Below are positions 49,101-57,720 of a stretch of 64,000 bases of DNA, piece after piece. How positions within the stretch are numbered: the stretch's first letter is position 1; each line of letters starts with the position of its first letter. Below the pieces are notes generated by a model. It was given only the letters and a program-made list of their open reading frames with translations. It was not told where the DNA came from and ran no database searches. This stretch comes from Chitinophaga parva (lineage in GTDB: Bacteria; Bacteroidota; Bacteroidia; Chitinophagales; Chitinophagaceae), in contig NZ_QCYK01000002.1 of NCBI RefSeq assembly GCF_003071345.1, positions 310,001-374,000 on the forward strand, written 5' to 3'. The position numbers and the translations under genes were made by a program.

Positions 49101-49200
49101 TACGACCGTAGGTCAGAACAACGCGTTCTCCCAGAACCTGGACTTCTTCTCCTATCCACGTCCCCGCGTATGGAACCTGGGTGTGCAGGTAGGCTTCTAA
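46129..49200 (+). CDS. SusC-like TonB-dependent receptor of the mannoside locus
   Basis: Outer-membrane importer, 1023 residues. Signal peptide (MKRKLVYALACLLLSLHAMA), carboxypeptidase-like domain (ISGRVTDAKDNTPLPSVSVV), plug (DVVVIGYGTVKKSDLTGSV; LKDASSTAIYGARGANGV) and a beta-barrel ending VQVGF. There is no STN domain. I chose ATG 46129 because it begins the signal peptide; the upstream in-frame extension begins at a TTG. SusD follows 37 bases later. It is probably regulated with the mannoside genes, although the GntR-type operator is not found directly in front of it. Confidence 0.95.
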   Translation: MKRKLVYALACLLLSLHAMAQHKISGRVTDAKDNTPLPSVSVVIKGTHTGTMSDANGNFTLTIPGSQATLQVSYVGYDQQDIPVTTQTTTLNIALVPKVNQISDVVVIGYGTVKKSDLTGSVATVKAEQLMDKPVPNVSQALQGKVAGVDVSVNSNAPGAAAKVRVRGLGSINLAIDPLYVVDGVIGVDGNSLDPNDIASLEVLKDASSTAIYGARGANGVIIITTKRGRAGNATVTYDGNVNLAENYRHLPTLNSEEFVKVYNQAFANDTKFDPNGGTWTPPKELNHINFPKLFDQNDKPIYNTNWEKETYKPAISTQHQLNFQGGNERSVYSLSLGYLDQNGIMVNSWFKRYSARFTMDNDIKKWLKVGGSLSVINSRQNLVSDANGSLNVPRMVTEEVPIVPIKYPDGTWAGNNDIDGLEGGPNPVHIAKSRYTINNRVLGLGDAYLLFHITPELDFKSDFGFSLTSEKNNFYSGQDLPHLSQDQGGQASITTNTYKYWQSENYFTYNKKFNANNSMTALLGISFQQYANEYAYVEGQNFVTDFLAWHALNAAAVRSSINGNDGMWRMQSEFARVTYNLKDRYLFTGTARYDGSSKFGTNNKYGFFPSLGAAWRVSQEDFMKDVKGITNLKIRASFGAAGNSELPSYKSEAQTSASTVVLGGASQPTLLPNYLGNPDLKWERSVQADAGIELGLFQDRINLNVDYYHRKTKDLLLQAPIPWSAGMREADLYENVGSVLNTGIEVALNTVNVKTKNVTWSTTFLFSHNKNKILALNDGNADIFPGPNFLGQTNVLRVGEPIGSFYGMTRLGIYSEAEEAEAASHGLHSGDRKYLYNKDGSVNYSIIGQSTPKWTGNITSTLNYKNWDFSFDIRIVQGINTAATFKHSSEDRQTLANSLKTVLNAWTPDHQTGMVAQVRSYKFTQDSHFDTWWVENGSFIRGQNFALGYSLPSAVLTRSHINKFRVYASVQNLFIITKYTGYDPEVDTYNTTVGQNNAFSQNLDFFSYPRPRVWNLGVQVGF

Positions 49201-49237
49201 GGGTGTATTAATTTATTTGGATTCAAAAAATTACAAC

Positions 49238-50746
49238 ATGAAATTCTCAGTTAAACATATCCTCGTTATTGCAGTGCTACTCATGGGGAGTGCCTGTAAA
49301 AAATTCCTGGAAGAAAATCCAACGGGCTTCATCAGCCCCAGTGCGCCGCTGGCCGGCATGAAGGTGGCGCGTGCCTTTGCGGATGGTTGCTACCAGGACA
49401 TGCAAGGCCTGCTGAACGGCCAGAACTCTTCTTATGGTGGTAACACCTGGAACCTGATGGAATTTGCCACGGGCAAGTCTAACAGTGACCTGGGACAAAC
49501 CGGTTTTGCACAGTTCCAGAACCTGAGCTACAGCGCTTCTTCCTTTTACATGGACACCTGGTGGCAGCACCTGTACCAGGGCGTAGGTGCGTGCAACTCC
49601 GCGCTGGGCAACCTGCCCCGCGTGACCGGCATTGACGATTCCTCCAAAACAGCTTTGCTGGGTGAAGCACATGCCATGCGTGCGTTCTACTATTTCTACC
49701 TGGTGCGCATGTTTGGTGCGGTGCCCATGGTGAGTGAAACACCCACCAGCTCCGCAGGACTGAAGTTAAAACGTACCGATGCGAAGACCATCTACGATAA
49801 TATCATCATCCCCGACCTGCTGGAAGCAGAAAAGGTGAACTTTCCCTGGCGGGATGTGAATGGCCGCGTGTCTAAAGGCATGGTGGAATCATTGCTGGCG
49901 GATGTATACCTCACGTATGCAGGCGCTGCGATCAATGGGGGGGCTGCTAATTATGCAGAATCTGCCAAACGTTCCAAGAACGTGCTGGACAACGGCGGTT
50001 ATAATCTTTTTAATGACTACCATGATATGACCATCCCGGCTAATAAGAACAGCCAGGAATTCATCTTCCAGATCCAGTATGCGGCGTCCGTACCGTCTAC
50101 TAACCCGCTTACACCGCTGACCATTCCTAACTACTCGGGCATTTCCAAGTATTCTGATGAATATGGATCGGTATATCCCACGCCGCAGTTCCTCGCTTCT
50201 TTCCCGGCGGGAGACCATCGCCTGGACGAAAGACAATTCTTCTACAGCAAATACAAAAGCTCCAAAGGCAGTGATACAGTGAAGTTCCGCACGCCTTACA
50301 TTTACAAATGGTTTGACTCCGTGGCAGTAGTGAACACCACCAAGTCGGACCTGAACTACACGATCTACCGCCTGGCAGATGTGGAACTGATGTACGCAGA
50401 AGCGAGCAACCGCGCAGAAGGTGGTCCTAACGCACAGGCCATCAAAGTGGTGAACGATATCCGCAAACGTGCACACCTGGCGCCCCTGGGCACTTTGAGC
50501 CAGGATGCATTTGAAAAAGAAGTATGGCTGGAGCGTTACTTTGAGCTGTGCTTTGAAAATAAAATGTGGTTTGATATGGTGCGTACACTGAAAGTGCACA
50601 ATGATGTAACCGGTAACTGGGACAACTTCGTTGGCCACAAAACGGTGTACAATGCTACCTTCTCAGAAAACCAGCGGCTCTTCCCGGTGCCGCAACAGGA
50701 AATTGATGTAAATCCAAACTTGCTGCCGAATAATCCCGGCTTCTAA
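49238..50746 (+). CDS. SusD-like lipoprotein of the mannoside locus
   Basis: Surface lipoprotein of 502 residues working with the SusC at 46129. The signal peptide ends in a lipobox (LLMGSAC, Cys20), followed by KKFLEENPTGFISP, the FYYFYLVRMFGAVPMV helix-TPR region and the C-terminal block (EVWLERYFELCFENKMWFD). It ends NPNLLPNNPGF. ATG 49238 was chosen because it starts the signal peptide. A strong terminator follows 19 bases after the stop, so the SusCD transcript ends here. Confidence 0.95.
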   Translation: MKFSVKHILVIAVLLMGSACKKFLEENPTGFISPSAPLAGMKVARAFADGCYQDMQGLLNGQNSSYGGNTWNLMEFATGKSNSDLGQTGFAQFQNLSYSASSFYMDTWWQHLYQGVGACNSALGNLPRVTGIDDSSKTALLGEAHAMRAFYYFYLVRMFGAVPMVSETPTSSAGLKLKRTDAKTIYDNIIIPDLLEAEKVNFPWRDVNGRVSKGMVESLLADVYLTYAGAAINGGAANYAESAKRSKNVLDNGGYNLFNDYHDMTIPANKNSQEFIFQIQYAASVPSTNPLTPLTIPNYSGISKYSDEYGSVYPTPQFLASFPAGDHRLDERQFFYSKYKSSKGSDTVKFRTPYIYKWFDSVAVVNTTKSDLNYTIYRLADVELMYAEASNRAEGGPNAQAIKVVNDIRKRAHLAPLGTLSQDAFEKEVWLERYFELCFENKMWFDMVRTLKVHNDVTGNWDNFVGHKTVYNATFSENQRLFPVPQQEIDVNPNLLPNNPGF

Positions 50747-50765
50747 GACCTTTTCATAGCGAGCG

Positions 50766-50795
50766 GTCCTCCCTTTCCAGGGAGGACTTTTTTTT
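50766..50795 (+). terminator. Strong rho-independent terminator after SusD
   Basis: GTCCTCCC (50766-50773) and GGGAGGAC (50780-50787) form a perfect 8-base stem with loop TTTCCA, followed by eight T residues (50788-50795). Confidence 0.92.
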
Positions 50796-50898
50796 GTTTT
50801 CCAATACCCCTTTCGAATCAACACCTGTTTTCCACCCGCTAAACTTTTTTCCTTCACCACCGCCCCATTACCCCAAAAAAGATTATGAAACTAATTAG

Positions 50899-50920
50899 TA
50901 TGTACGTATGTTTGTACATA
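50899..50920 (+). promoter_or_regulatory. Second copy of the TATGTACA/TGTACATA operator, before GH38
   Basis: TATGTACG (50899-50906), TATGTT, TGTACATA (50913-50920) matches the operator at 43821-43842 except for one base in the left arm. An exact -7 element TATGTTTG (50907-50914) lies inside it. The -33 element is weak (TATG at 50884-50887). The site ends 18 bases before the chosen GH38 start. Confidence 0.75.
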
Positions 50921-50938
50921 TTAAAACCAAGCATTCAA

Positions 50939-53803
50939 ATGAAAGCAATTATAGGGTGGGCGGCTTGCTGCGTCCTCTGCCTGCAAACCCATGCCCAGCA
51001 AGCCTTTACGGGCATAGGACTAAAAGCTACGCCAGCCTATCTCCGCTACCATGGCCAGGCCGCGCGCATGGTAAGGCTGGAATTCCATGGAGGCAAAGAC
51101 TATAAAGAAGGTACTGCCTACCTAACCTGGAACGGGGCGCTGGACAGCATACATATCGCTCCCGGCCCGGACGGGCTGGAATATTATGAGCTGCCGCTGC
51201 CAGGCGCTGATCCCGGCCAGATGGCACAGGCCGCAGTAAGGTTTGTAACTAACGGTAATGAATATACGGCCCGCGTGCTGGTCCCCCCGGCCCGGCAATG
51301 GAAGGTATACCTGCTGCCCCACTCACATGTGGATGTGGGCTATACCGATGTGCAGGAGAAGGTGATGGCCATCCACATGAACAATATCGACGAAGCCATT
51401 AAAATTGCCGAACATACGCAGGACTACCCCGAAGGTGCCCGTTATAAATGGAACACGGAAGCCATCTGGGTAGTGGATAACTACCTCAAACGGGCGGATG
51501 CCAGGAAAAAAGCAGCCTTCTGGAACGCCGTAAAAAAAGGATGGATCAATATTGATGCTTCTTATGGCAACGTAAACACCAGCGCTACCAGCCCGGTGCA
51601 ACTCATGCACCAGTTCCAGACCGGCCTGCAACTGGCCGCAGCACAGGGCCTGGAGCTGCATACCATGATGCAGGTAGACGTGCCGGGTGCCTCCTGGGGC
51701 CTGAGCGCGCAGTGTGATATTACCGGCATTAAATATTTCCTGAGCGCACCCAATTCGTCAGACCGTATTGGCGATGCGGACAACCTGCGGGATAACCCAT
51801 TCTACTGGGCTTCTCCTTCCGGTAAACAAAAGTTGCTGTTCTGGCAGTCGTCTCCATACTCCATTGGTTACATGCTGAAAGGCGATAAGATCCCCAACTT
51901 CTTTACAGTGGCCGATCCCAAGCCTTATTATACCAACAAGCCTTCGGAAAATTTCCTGAACCCGTGGATCTTTGGTTACCTGGATAACCTGCAGCAAAAG
52001 CATTTTGCGTATGATATGACCCTGCTCACCTGGGCCATGAGCGACAATGCGCCTATAGATCCCGAGTTGCCGGATGCAGTGAAGGCGTGGAATGAGCGCT
52101 ATGCTTCCCCCCAGTTAGTGATCACTTCCACGGCACAGTTCTTCCGTGATTTTGAAAATAAGTACCGGGATAAGATCCCAACGGTGCAGGGAGACTACAC
52201 GGAGTACTGGACAGACGGGGTATCCTCTGGCGCAAAGGAAACGGCCATTAACCGCAACGCAGCAGACCAGCTGCAGCAGGCTGGCGCCATCTGGGCCATC
52301 CGTGGCCGCGATGCTTTTCCTGCGGCGGATTTTCACAACGCCTTCGTGAACATGGTGATGTTCAATGAGCATACCTGGGGAGCTTACAACAGCGTGTCTG
52401 AGCCCAATGATCCCAAGGTGTTATCAGAATGGCACTATAAACAAAACTTTGCCCTGCAGGCGCAGTCGCAGACGAAAACCCTGCTGGAAGCCAGCGTAGC
52501 GGGCCAGCAGGCCGTGGCCAATGCCGTGGATGTATACAATACCCTGGCTTACCAGCGCAGCGCCCTGGTTACGGTGCCCGCCACGCTCAGCCAGGCCGGC
52601 GACCTGGTAACAGACGCCGGCGGCCGTAAGCTGCCCTCGCAGCGGCTTAGCACCGGGGAGCTGGTGTTTGTAACAGAACAGGCGCCTTTCTCCAAGCAAC
52701 GTTATTTTATCAAACCAGGTAAGGCATTTGTAAAAACAGAGGCTACCATAAACGGCTATACGCTGAACAATGGCATCTACACCCTCACCCTGGACCGGCA
52801 AACGGGCAACATCACCCGCCTGCAAAAGACCGGCAACAATACGAACCTGGCCGATTCCGGTGGACTGAACCAATATGATTACCTGGTAGGTGACTCCGTG
52901 GGCGGCCTGCAGGTAGTACGGCATGCCAATATCCGGGTGAAGGAAAATGGCCCCCTGGTAGTAAGCCTGGAAGCAAGCGGCCCTGCCGCCGGCACTACGT
53001 CGCTCACCCGGGAGGTACGGCTGGTAGCGGGTTTGGACAGGGTAGAGATCAGCAATACCGTAGATAAAAAAGCGATTGGTGATAAAGAAAGCCTGCACTT
53101 TGTATTTCCCTTTGCGGTGAAAGGCGCACAGGTGCGCTACAATATTCCCTGGAACAGCGTTACGGCGGAAAGTGACCAGCTGCCCTTTGCAAACCGCAAC
53201 TGGTATACCCTGCAGCGCTGGGTGGATGTGTCTTCCAAAGACATAGGCATTACCTGGAGCAGCCCGGATGCGCCGCTGTTCGAGATAGGCCAGTACCCCA
53301 CAGCAGGCCTGCTGGGCGGTCTGCATCATTCGCGCTTGTGGCGCACATACACGGACCAGCAGCCCCTCATCGCCAGCTGGGCCATGAATAACCTGTGGCA
53401 CACCAATTTCCGCCACAGCCAGGAAGGCCCGGTAACATTCCACTACTACCTGCAGGTGCACAAAGCGTACGATGCGGCAGCGGTGAATGCCACCGGCCTG
53501 GAAAACCATCAACCCATGATCGTAGCGGCAGCTGCAGGGCCTGCGCAGGAAAACCTGTTCTTTGACCTGCAGGCAGGCACCGCTTACGTGGAAAATATCA
53601 ACCCTGCGGCAGATGGCCACGGTGTGGTCATGCAACTGGTGAATGCCAGCGAAACCGCTACCACCGTACATTTTACAGCAAAGGATAACGGCACATTGAA
53701 AGTAAGGCAGTGCAACCTGCTGGAATTAAATCAACAAGAAATGGGCGATAGTTTCAGCATTCCCGGTAAGGGCGTGTTGATGCTGCGCGTAGAAAAGATC
53801 TAG
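50939..53803 (+). CDS. Exported GH38 alpha-mannosidase
   Basis: Zinc-dependent retaining alpha-mannosidase, 954 residues. A signal peptide (KAIIGWAACCVLCLQTHAQ) is followed by a beta-rich N-terminal region, the catalytic domain from about residue 115 (HSHVDVGYTD with zinc ligands His and Asp; MMQVDVPGASWG with the nucleophile Asp; NEHTWGAYN with the late zinc His) and C-terminal beta-domains. I chose ATG 50939 over the in-frame ATG 50885 because the signal peptide starts here and the longer frame would run through the operator. It is the first gene of an operon continuing with isomerase, transporter and kinase. Confidence 0.9.
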   Translation: MKAIIGWAACCVLCLQTHAQQAFTGIGLKATPAYLRYHGQAARMVRLEFHGGKDYKEGTAYLTWNGALDSIHIAPGPDGLEYYELPLPGADPGQMAQAAVRFVTNGNEYTARVLVPPARQWKVYLLPHSHVDVGYTDVQEKVMAIHMNNIDEAIKIAEHTQDYPEGARYKWNTEAIWVVDNYLKRADARKKAAFWNAVKKGWINIDASYGNVNTSATSPVQLMHQFQTGLQLAAAQGLELHTMMQVDVPGASWGLSAQCDITGIKYFLSAPNSSDRIGDADNLRDNPFYWASPSGKQKLLFWQSSPYSIGYMLKGDKIPNFFTVADPKPYYTNKPSENFLNPWIFGYLDNLQQKHFAYDMTLLTWAMSDNAPIDPELPDAVKAWNERYASPQLVITSTAQFFRDFENKYRDKIPTVQGDYTEYWTDGVSSGAKETAINRNAADQLQQAGAIWAIRGRDAFPAADFHNAFVNMVMFNEHTWGAYNSVSEPNDPKVLSEWHYKQNFALQAQSQTKTLLEASVAGQQAVANAVDVYNTLAYQRSALVTVPATLSQAGDLVTDAGGRKLPSQRLSTGELVFVTEQAPFSKQRYFIKPGKAFVKTEATINGYTLNNGIYTLTLDRQTGNITRLQKTGNNTNLADSGGLNQYDYLVGDSVGGLQVVRHANIRVKENGPLVVSLEASGPAAGTTSLTREVRLVAGLDRVEISNTVDKKAIGDKESLHFVFPFAVKGAQVRYNIPWNSVTAESDQLPFANRNWYTLQRWVDVSSKDIGITWSSPDAPLFEIGQYPTAGLLGGLHHSRLWRTYTDQQPLIASWAMNNLWHTNFRHSQEGPVTFHYYLQVHKAYDAAAVNATGLENHQPMIVAAAAGPAQENLFFDLQAGTAYVENINPAADGHGVVMQLVNASETATTVHFTAKDNGTLKVRQCNLLELNQQEMGDSFSIPGKGVLMLRVEKI

Positions 53804-53804
53804 G

Positions 53805-55589
53805 ATGCAAGCGAAAACAAACCTGCGGCAAACCAGTCAGCGACTGTTGCCGGCAACTCTGAAACCCACTACTGCAGGCGGTTACAACATGTACCCCGTG
53901 CACGCCTTAGGCGCCGGCAAGATACATACCGGCTATGCCTCCCTGGCCCAATGGCTGTCTACCCAGGAAACCGTGTGCCTGGATGGCTACGTGGGTATCT
54001 GCTGGAAAACAGTACAGGAGAACCTTTCCGCTGAATTGAAGTCATTGGGCGTTGCCGTAAACTGGCAGCAACCCGTATTGAAAAGTGTGGCTACCGTTCA
54101 AAATATGGTAGCACCTTACCTGGGCCAGCGGGGTGACGTGTGGGGCACCAAGTGCAAACTGGCCCTGCACCAGTTTTTTGAACCGCAGCAAACGCTGCCC
54201 GCTGGCGGTTTACAGCTGGTTATCGGCACCGGTGCAGCCTTGCTACACCCTGCGGCACCGGTGGTGTATTTTGATATTCCGAAGAATGAACTGCAATACC
54301 GCATGCGGGCCGGCGCCACCACTAACCTGGGCAACAATGTGCCGGAGCAGGCTGGGGAGATGTATAAGCGCTACTACTTTGTAGACTGGCCGGTGCTGGA
54401 TGCGCATAAGCAAAGCATCCTGTCCCGCATTGCCATCTTTGCGGATACACAGTGGGGAGACCACGTCAGCTGGGCCTTCCAGCCGGACCTGCTGCGGGGA
54501 ATAGATCATATTGCAGCCAGTACTTTCCGGGTGCGGCCCTGGTTTGAAGCCGGTGCCTGGGGCGGGCAATGGATGAAAGCGCACATTGCAGACCTGCCCA
54601 AAGAGGAGGTGAACTATGCCTGGTCTTTTGAAATGATCGTACCGGAAAACGGCGTAGTGTTTGAAAGTGACGGGCAAGTATTGGAGCTGCCTTTTGAATG
54701 GCTGATGTACCACGCCAACCAGGCTATCCTGGGTAAGCATGCGGAGATCTTCCACTATGAATTTCCGATCCGTTTTGATTTCCTGGATACTTTTGACGGG
54801 GGCAACCTCTCTATACAATGCCACCCGCGCTTTGATTACATCCGCCAGCATTTTGGTGAAACCTTCACCCAGGACGAAACCTATTACATCCTGGACTGCA
54901 AGCCGGAGGCTGCGGTGTACCTGGGCTTCCGGCAGGGAGTAGAAAGGGACGCGCTGCGCGGGGTGCTGGAAGCCAGCCAGGAAAGCGGGCAGCCGGTAGC
55001 GATAGAACAATATGTACAAAAGCATTCCGCTAAAAAGCACGACCTGTTCCTGATCCCCAATGGCACTGTGCACAGCGCCGGTAAAGACAACCTGGTACTG
55101 GAGATCAGTGCCACCCCTTACATCTTCACTTTCAAAATGTATGACTGGGTAAGGTTGGGCCTCGATGGAAAGCCACGTCCCATCAGCATTCCCGAGGCAT
55201 TTGATAACCTGGATTTCACCCGCCAGGGCAGTAAGGTGCAGGAAGAACTGATCTCAAAGCAAAGCGTGGTAGCCACCGGCGCCGATTGGCAGCTGCTGCA
55301 GCTTTCCACGCACCCGGATCATTTCTATGCTGTGCAGCGCTTTGAGTTTGAAACCGTGGTAGACATTCCGACAAATAACACCTGCCTGATCATGATGCTG
55401 GTGGAAGGCGATAACATAACAGTGCAAACGGGTGGCGTTGAAACCGTGTACCATTATGCGGAAACCTTTGTGATCCCCGCTGCTGCCGGGCATTGCCGGG
55501 TGGTCAATAAAGGTGCCCGCCCGGCCAAGCTGGTGAGCGCCTATCTGAAAGAGCACCACTATATTTTTGACCGCCTTTTATCCATGTAA
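53805..55589 (+). CDS. Class I mannose-6-phosphate isomerase-like protein with N-terminal extension
   Basis: Predicted cupin-fold, zinc-dependent isomerase converting mannose 6-phosphate to fructose 6-phosphate, 594 residues. The cupin core begins at about residue 230 (GGNLSIQCHPRFDY, YYILDCKP, IPNGTVHSAGKDNLVLEIS). The first 200 residues form an extra domain not found in E. coli-type ManA (about 390 residues); the length fits the long form common in Bacteroidota. It starts one base after the GH38 stop and ends two bases before the transporter gene. Confidence 0.83.
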   Translation: MQAKTNLRQTSQRLLPATLKPTTAGGYNMYPVHALGAGKIHTGYASLAQWLSTQETVCLDGYVGICWKTVQENLSAELKSLGVAVNWQQPVLKSVATVQNMVAPYLGQRGDVWGTKCKLALHQFFEPQQTLPAGGLQLVIGTGAALLHPAAPVVYFDIPKNELQYRMRAGATTNLGNNVPEQAGEMYKRYYFVDWPVLDAHKQSILSRIAIFADTQWGDHVSWAFQPDLLRGIDHIAASTFRVRPWFEAGAWGGQWMKAHIADLPKEEVNYAWSFEMIVPENGVVFESDGQVLELPFEWLMYHANQAILGKHAEIFHYEFPIRFDFLDTFDGGNLSIQCHPRFDYIRQHFGETFTQDETYYILDCKPEAAVYLGFRQGVERDALRGVLEASQESGQPVAIEQYVQKHSAKKHDLFLIPNGTVHSAGKDNLVLEISATPYIFTFKMYDWVRLGLDGKPRPISIPEAFDNLDFTRQGSKVQEELISKQSVVATGADWQLLQLSTHPDHFYAVQRFEFETVVDIPTNNTCLIMMLVEGDNITVQTGGVETVYHYAETFVIPAAAGHCRVVNKGARPAKLVSAYLKEHHYIFDRLLSM

Positions 55590-55591
55590 GT

Positions 55592-56866
55592 ATGCAATCT
55601 CATGTTCCACGTAATCTCACATTAGCCACGGTGGTGGCATCGTTGGGCGGCCTGTTGTTTGGCTTTGATATGGCCGTGGTATCGGGCATATTGCCGTTTG
55701 TAAAAGAACAGTACCAGCTTAATCCTGCACAGGAAGGCTGGTTTGTTTCCTCCGCCCTGGCCGGGTGCATAGGTGGCGTACTTTTTTCCAGTGACATCAG
55801 TGACCGGCTGGGGCGCAGGAAACTGCTCTTCTTTGCCGCCTTACTTTTCCTGCTCTCTGCCCTGGGATGTGCGCTGCTGGAGCCTTTCAGCCTGCTCATC
55901 GTGGCACGCATCTGCTGCGGGGCAGCGGTGGGTATTGCTTCCAGTGTGGTGCCCCTGTATCTTTCTGAAATAGCGCCGGCGCACAACCGTGGCCGCCTGG
56001 TTACTTTTTACCAACTGGCAGTGACCATCGGCATTTTTGTGGCATATGGCAGCAATATTTTACTGCTGCAGCATGGGCAGGACTTCCTGCCAGGTATGCT
56101 GGTATGGCGTAAGATGTTTGGCGTGGCTATGCTGCCCGCCGCGCTTTTCCTGCTGGGCATTGTATGGATACCCGAAAGTCCCCGCTGGCTGATGCAAAAA
56201 GACCTGCCCCAAGTGAATGATGGCGGTTACCGCATGCTTTGGTCGCCGGCATACCGCAAACCCCTGCTGATAGGTATTTTGCTGCCATTCTTTTCACAGT
56301 TCAGCGGCATTAATGCCATCATTTACTACGGGCCTACCATCCTGCACAGCGCCGGCATTACCCTGGATAATTCTTTACTGAGCCAGCTGTTTTTCGGCGC
56401 AGCCAATGTATTATTCACGTTCATTGCCATCTGGAAAGTAGATTCCCTGGGCCGCCGGCCATTGTATCTTTGGGGCACCGCCGGTGCCATGGTGGCCTTG
56501 CTTTGTACCGGCATCTGTTTTTATACCGGGCATACAGGCGGCGTGCTGTTGCTGCTTTGCGTGCTGGCGTTCCTGGCTTTTTTTGCCTTCTCCATCGGAC
56601 CGTTGAAATTTGTGATCGCTGCAGAGATCTTCCCGGATGCCATCCGCGCCAAGGCGCTTTCCCTCAGCATCCTGGTGATGTGGGTGGCGGATTTTGCAGT
56701 AGGGCAGCTTACACCGATGCTGCTGAGCGGCATTGGTACTGCAGGCACCTTCTGGTTCTTTGCATCTTTCTGCGTAGTAGCATTTATTATTGTATACAGG
56801 ATGGTACCCGAAACCAAAGGGCAAACCTTGGAACAAATACAACAACATTGGAACCTCATGCATTAA
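55592..56866 (+). CDS. Sugar porter-family MFS transporter
   Basis: Inner-membrane sugar:proton symporter, 424 residues, with 12 predicted helices. Sugar-porter signatures: GGLLFGFDMAVVSGIL, DRLGRRKLL, GAAVGIASSVVPLYLSE, PESPRWLM, QFSGINAIIYYGP, VDSLGRRPL and PETKGQTL. The central cytoplasmic loop between PESPRWL and QFSGIN is about 40 residues rather than the usual 70-80, so the intracellular helical domain is much reduced. It lies two bases after the isomerase gene and its end overlaps the kinase gene. Mannose is the likely cargo from context. Confidence 0.92.
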   Translation: MQSHVPRNLTLATVVASLGGLLFGFDMAVVSGILPFVKEQYQLNPAQEGWFVSSALAGCIGGVLFSSDISDRLGRRKLLFFAALLFLLSALGCALLEPFSLLIVARICCGAAVGIASSVVPLYLSEIAPAHNRGRLVTFYQLAVTIGIFVAYGSNILLLQHGQDFLPGMLVWRKMFGVAMLPAALFLLGIVWIPESPRWLMQKDLPQVNDGGYRMLWSPAYRKPLLIGILLPFFSQFSGINAIIYYGPTILHSAGITLDNSLLSQLFFGAANVLFTFIAIWKVDSLGRRPLYLWGTAGAMVALLCTGICFYTGHTGGVLLLLCVLAFLAFFAFSIGPLKFVIAAEIFPDAIRAKALSLSILVMWVADFAVGQLTPMLLSGIGTAGTFWFFASFCVVAFIIVYRMVPETKGQTLEQIQQHWNLMH

Positions 56867-57720
56867 CACCACCGCTGGTACTGGTGGCTGATATAGGCGG
56901 TACTCACATCACCACTGCCCTGGTAGAACTGCCATCCGGCCGCCTGCTGGAGGATACCCTGCACCGTGGCCACGTGCGTGCACAGGCCGGGGTGAACATC
57001 ATCCTGGATGATTGGGCGGCAGTAATGCAACGAAGCATGCAGGGCGCAGATGTACAGGCACTGGGCATTGCCATGCCCGGCCCGTTTGATTATGAAACGG
57101 GTATCTCCCTGATCAAGGGATTCCACAAGTATGAGGCATTGTATGGGAAGAACGTGAAAACCTTGCTGATGCAGCGTTTGGATTTACAGTCCATTCGTAT
57201 GGCCAATGATGCGCGCTGCTTTTTGCAAGGGGAGTTACTGGCAGGCGCCGTGCAGGGAGCGCAGGAGCTAATGGGCTTCACGCTCGGCACTGGCTTTGGC
57301 TCTTCCGTGGCTGCACAGGGTATAGCACAGGAAGCGCATTACTACGATTTTCCTTTCCGTGGCACGCGTGCGGAAGATTACTTTTGCAGCCGCTGGCTGG
57401 TGCAGCGCTATGCCGTGCTGGAGCCTAATGCGCTTATTGCTGATGTAAAGACCATTGCCATGCGGGCGGCGGATGATGGAGCGGCCCGGCAGTTGTTCAG
57501 CGAGTTTGGCGGCAACCTCGCGGAATTCTTTTCCCTGCTGGAAGTGCCGCCGGCACTGGCTTTGCTGGGTGGAAATATTACCAATAGTTATTTCCTCTTC
57601 GGGCCCGCATTGGAAGCAGCACTACAGCAATATGGTATTCCCACGCAGATAAAACTGGCCAGCCTGGGAGAAGCGGCCCCTTTGTATGGCGCAGCAGCAT
57701 TGTTTCTGCAAGGCGCTTGA
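56848..57720 (+). CDS. ROK-family sugar kinase (probable mannokinase)
   Basis: ATP-dependent sugar kinase of the ROK fold. Motifs: VADIGGTHITTALVEL (phosphate loop 1), GIAMPGPFDYETG, ANDARCFLQGE with the catalytic Asp, and LGTGFGSSV. The CxCGxxGC zinc motif of many ROK kinases is absent. No ATG precedes the first strand: a TTG at 56848 (290 residues) overlaps the transporter gene by 19 bases, while a GTG at 56884 would cut into the first strand. I prefer the TTG with translational coupling. It would phosphorylate mannose for the isomerase two genes upstream. Confidence 0.82.
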   Translation: MEPHALTPPLVLVADIGGTHITTALVELPSGRLLEDTLHRGHVRAQAGVNIILDDWAAVMQRSMQGADVQALGIAMPGPFDYETGISLIKGFHKYEALYGKNVKTLLMQRLDLQSIRMANDARCFLQGELLAGAVQGAQELMGFTLGTGFGSSVAAQGIAQEAHYYDFPFRGTRAEDYFCSRWLVQRYAVLEPNALIADVKTIAMRAADDGAARQLFSEFGGNLAEFFSLLEVPPALALLGGNITNSYFLFGPALEAALQQYGIPTQIKLASLGEAAPLYGAAALFLQGA

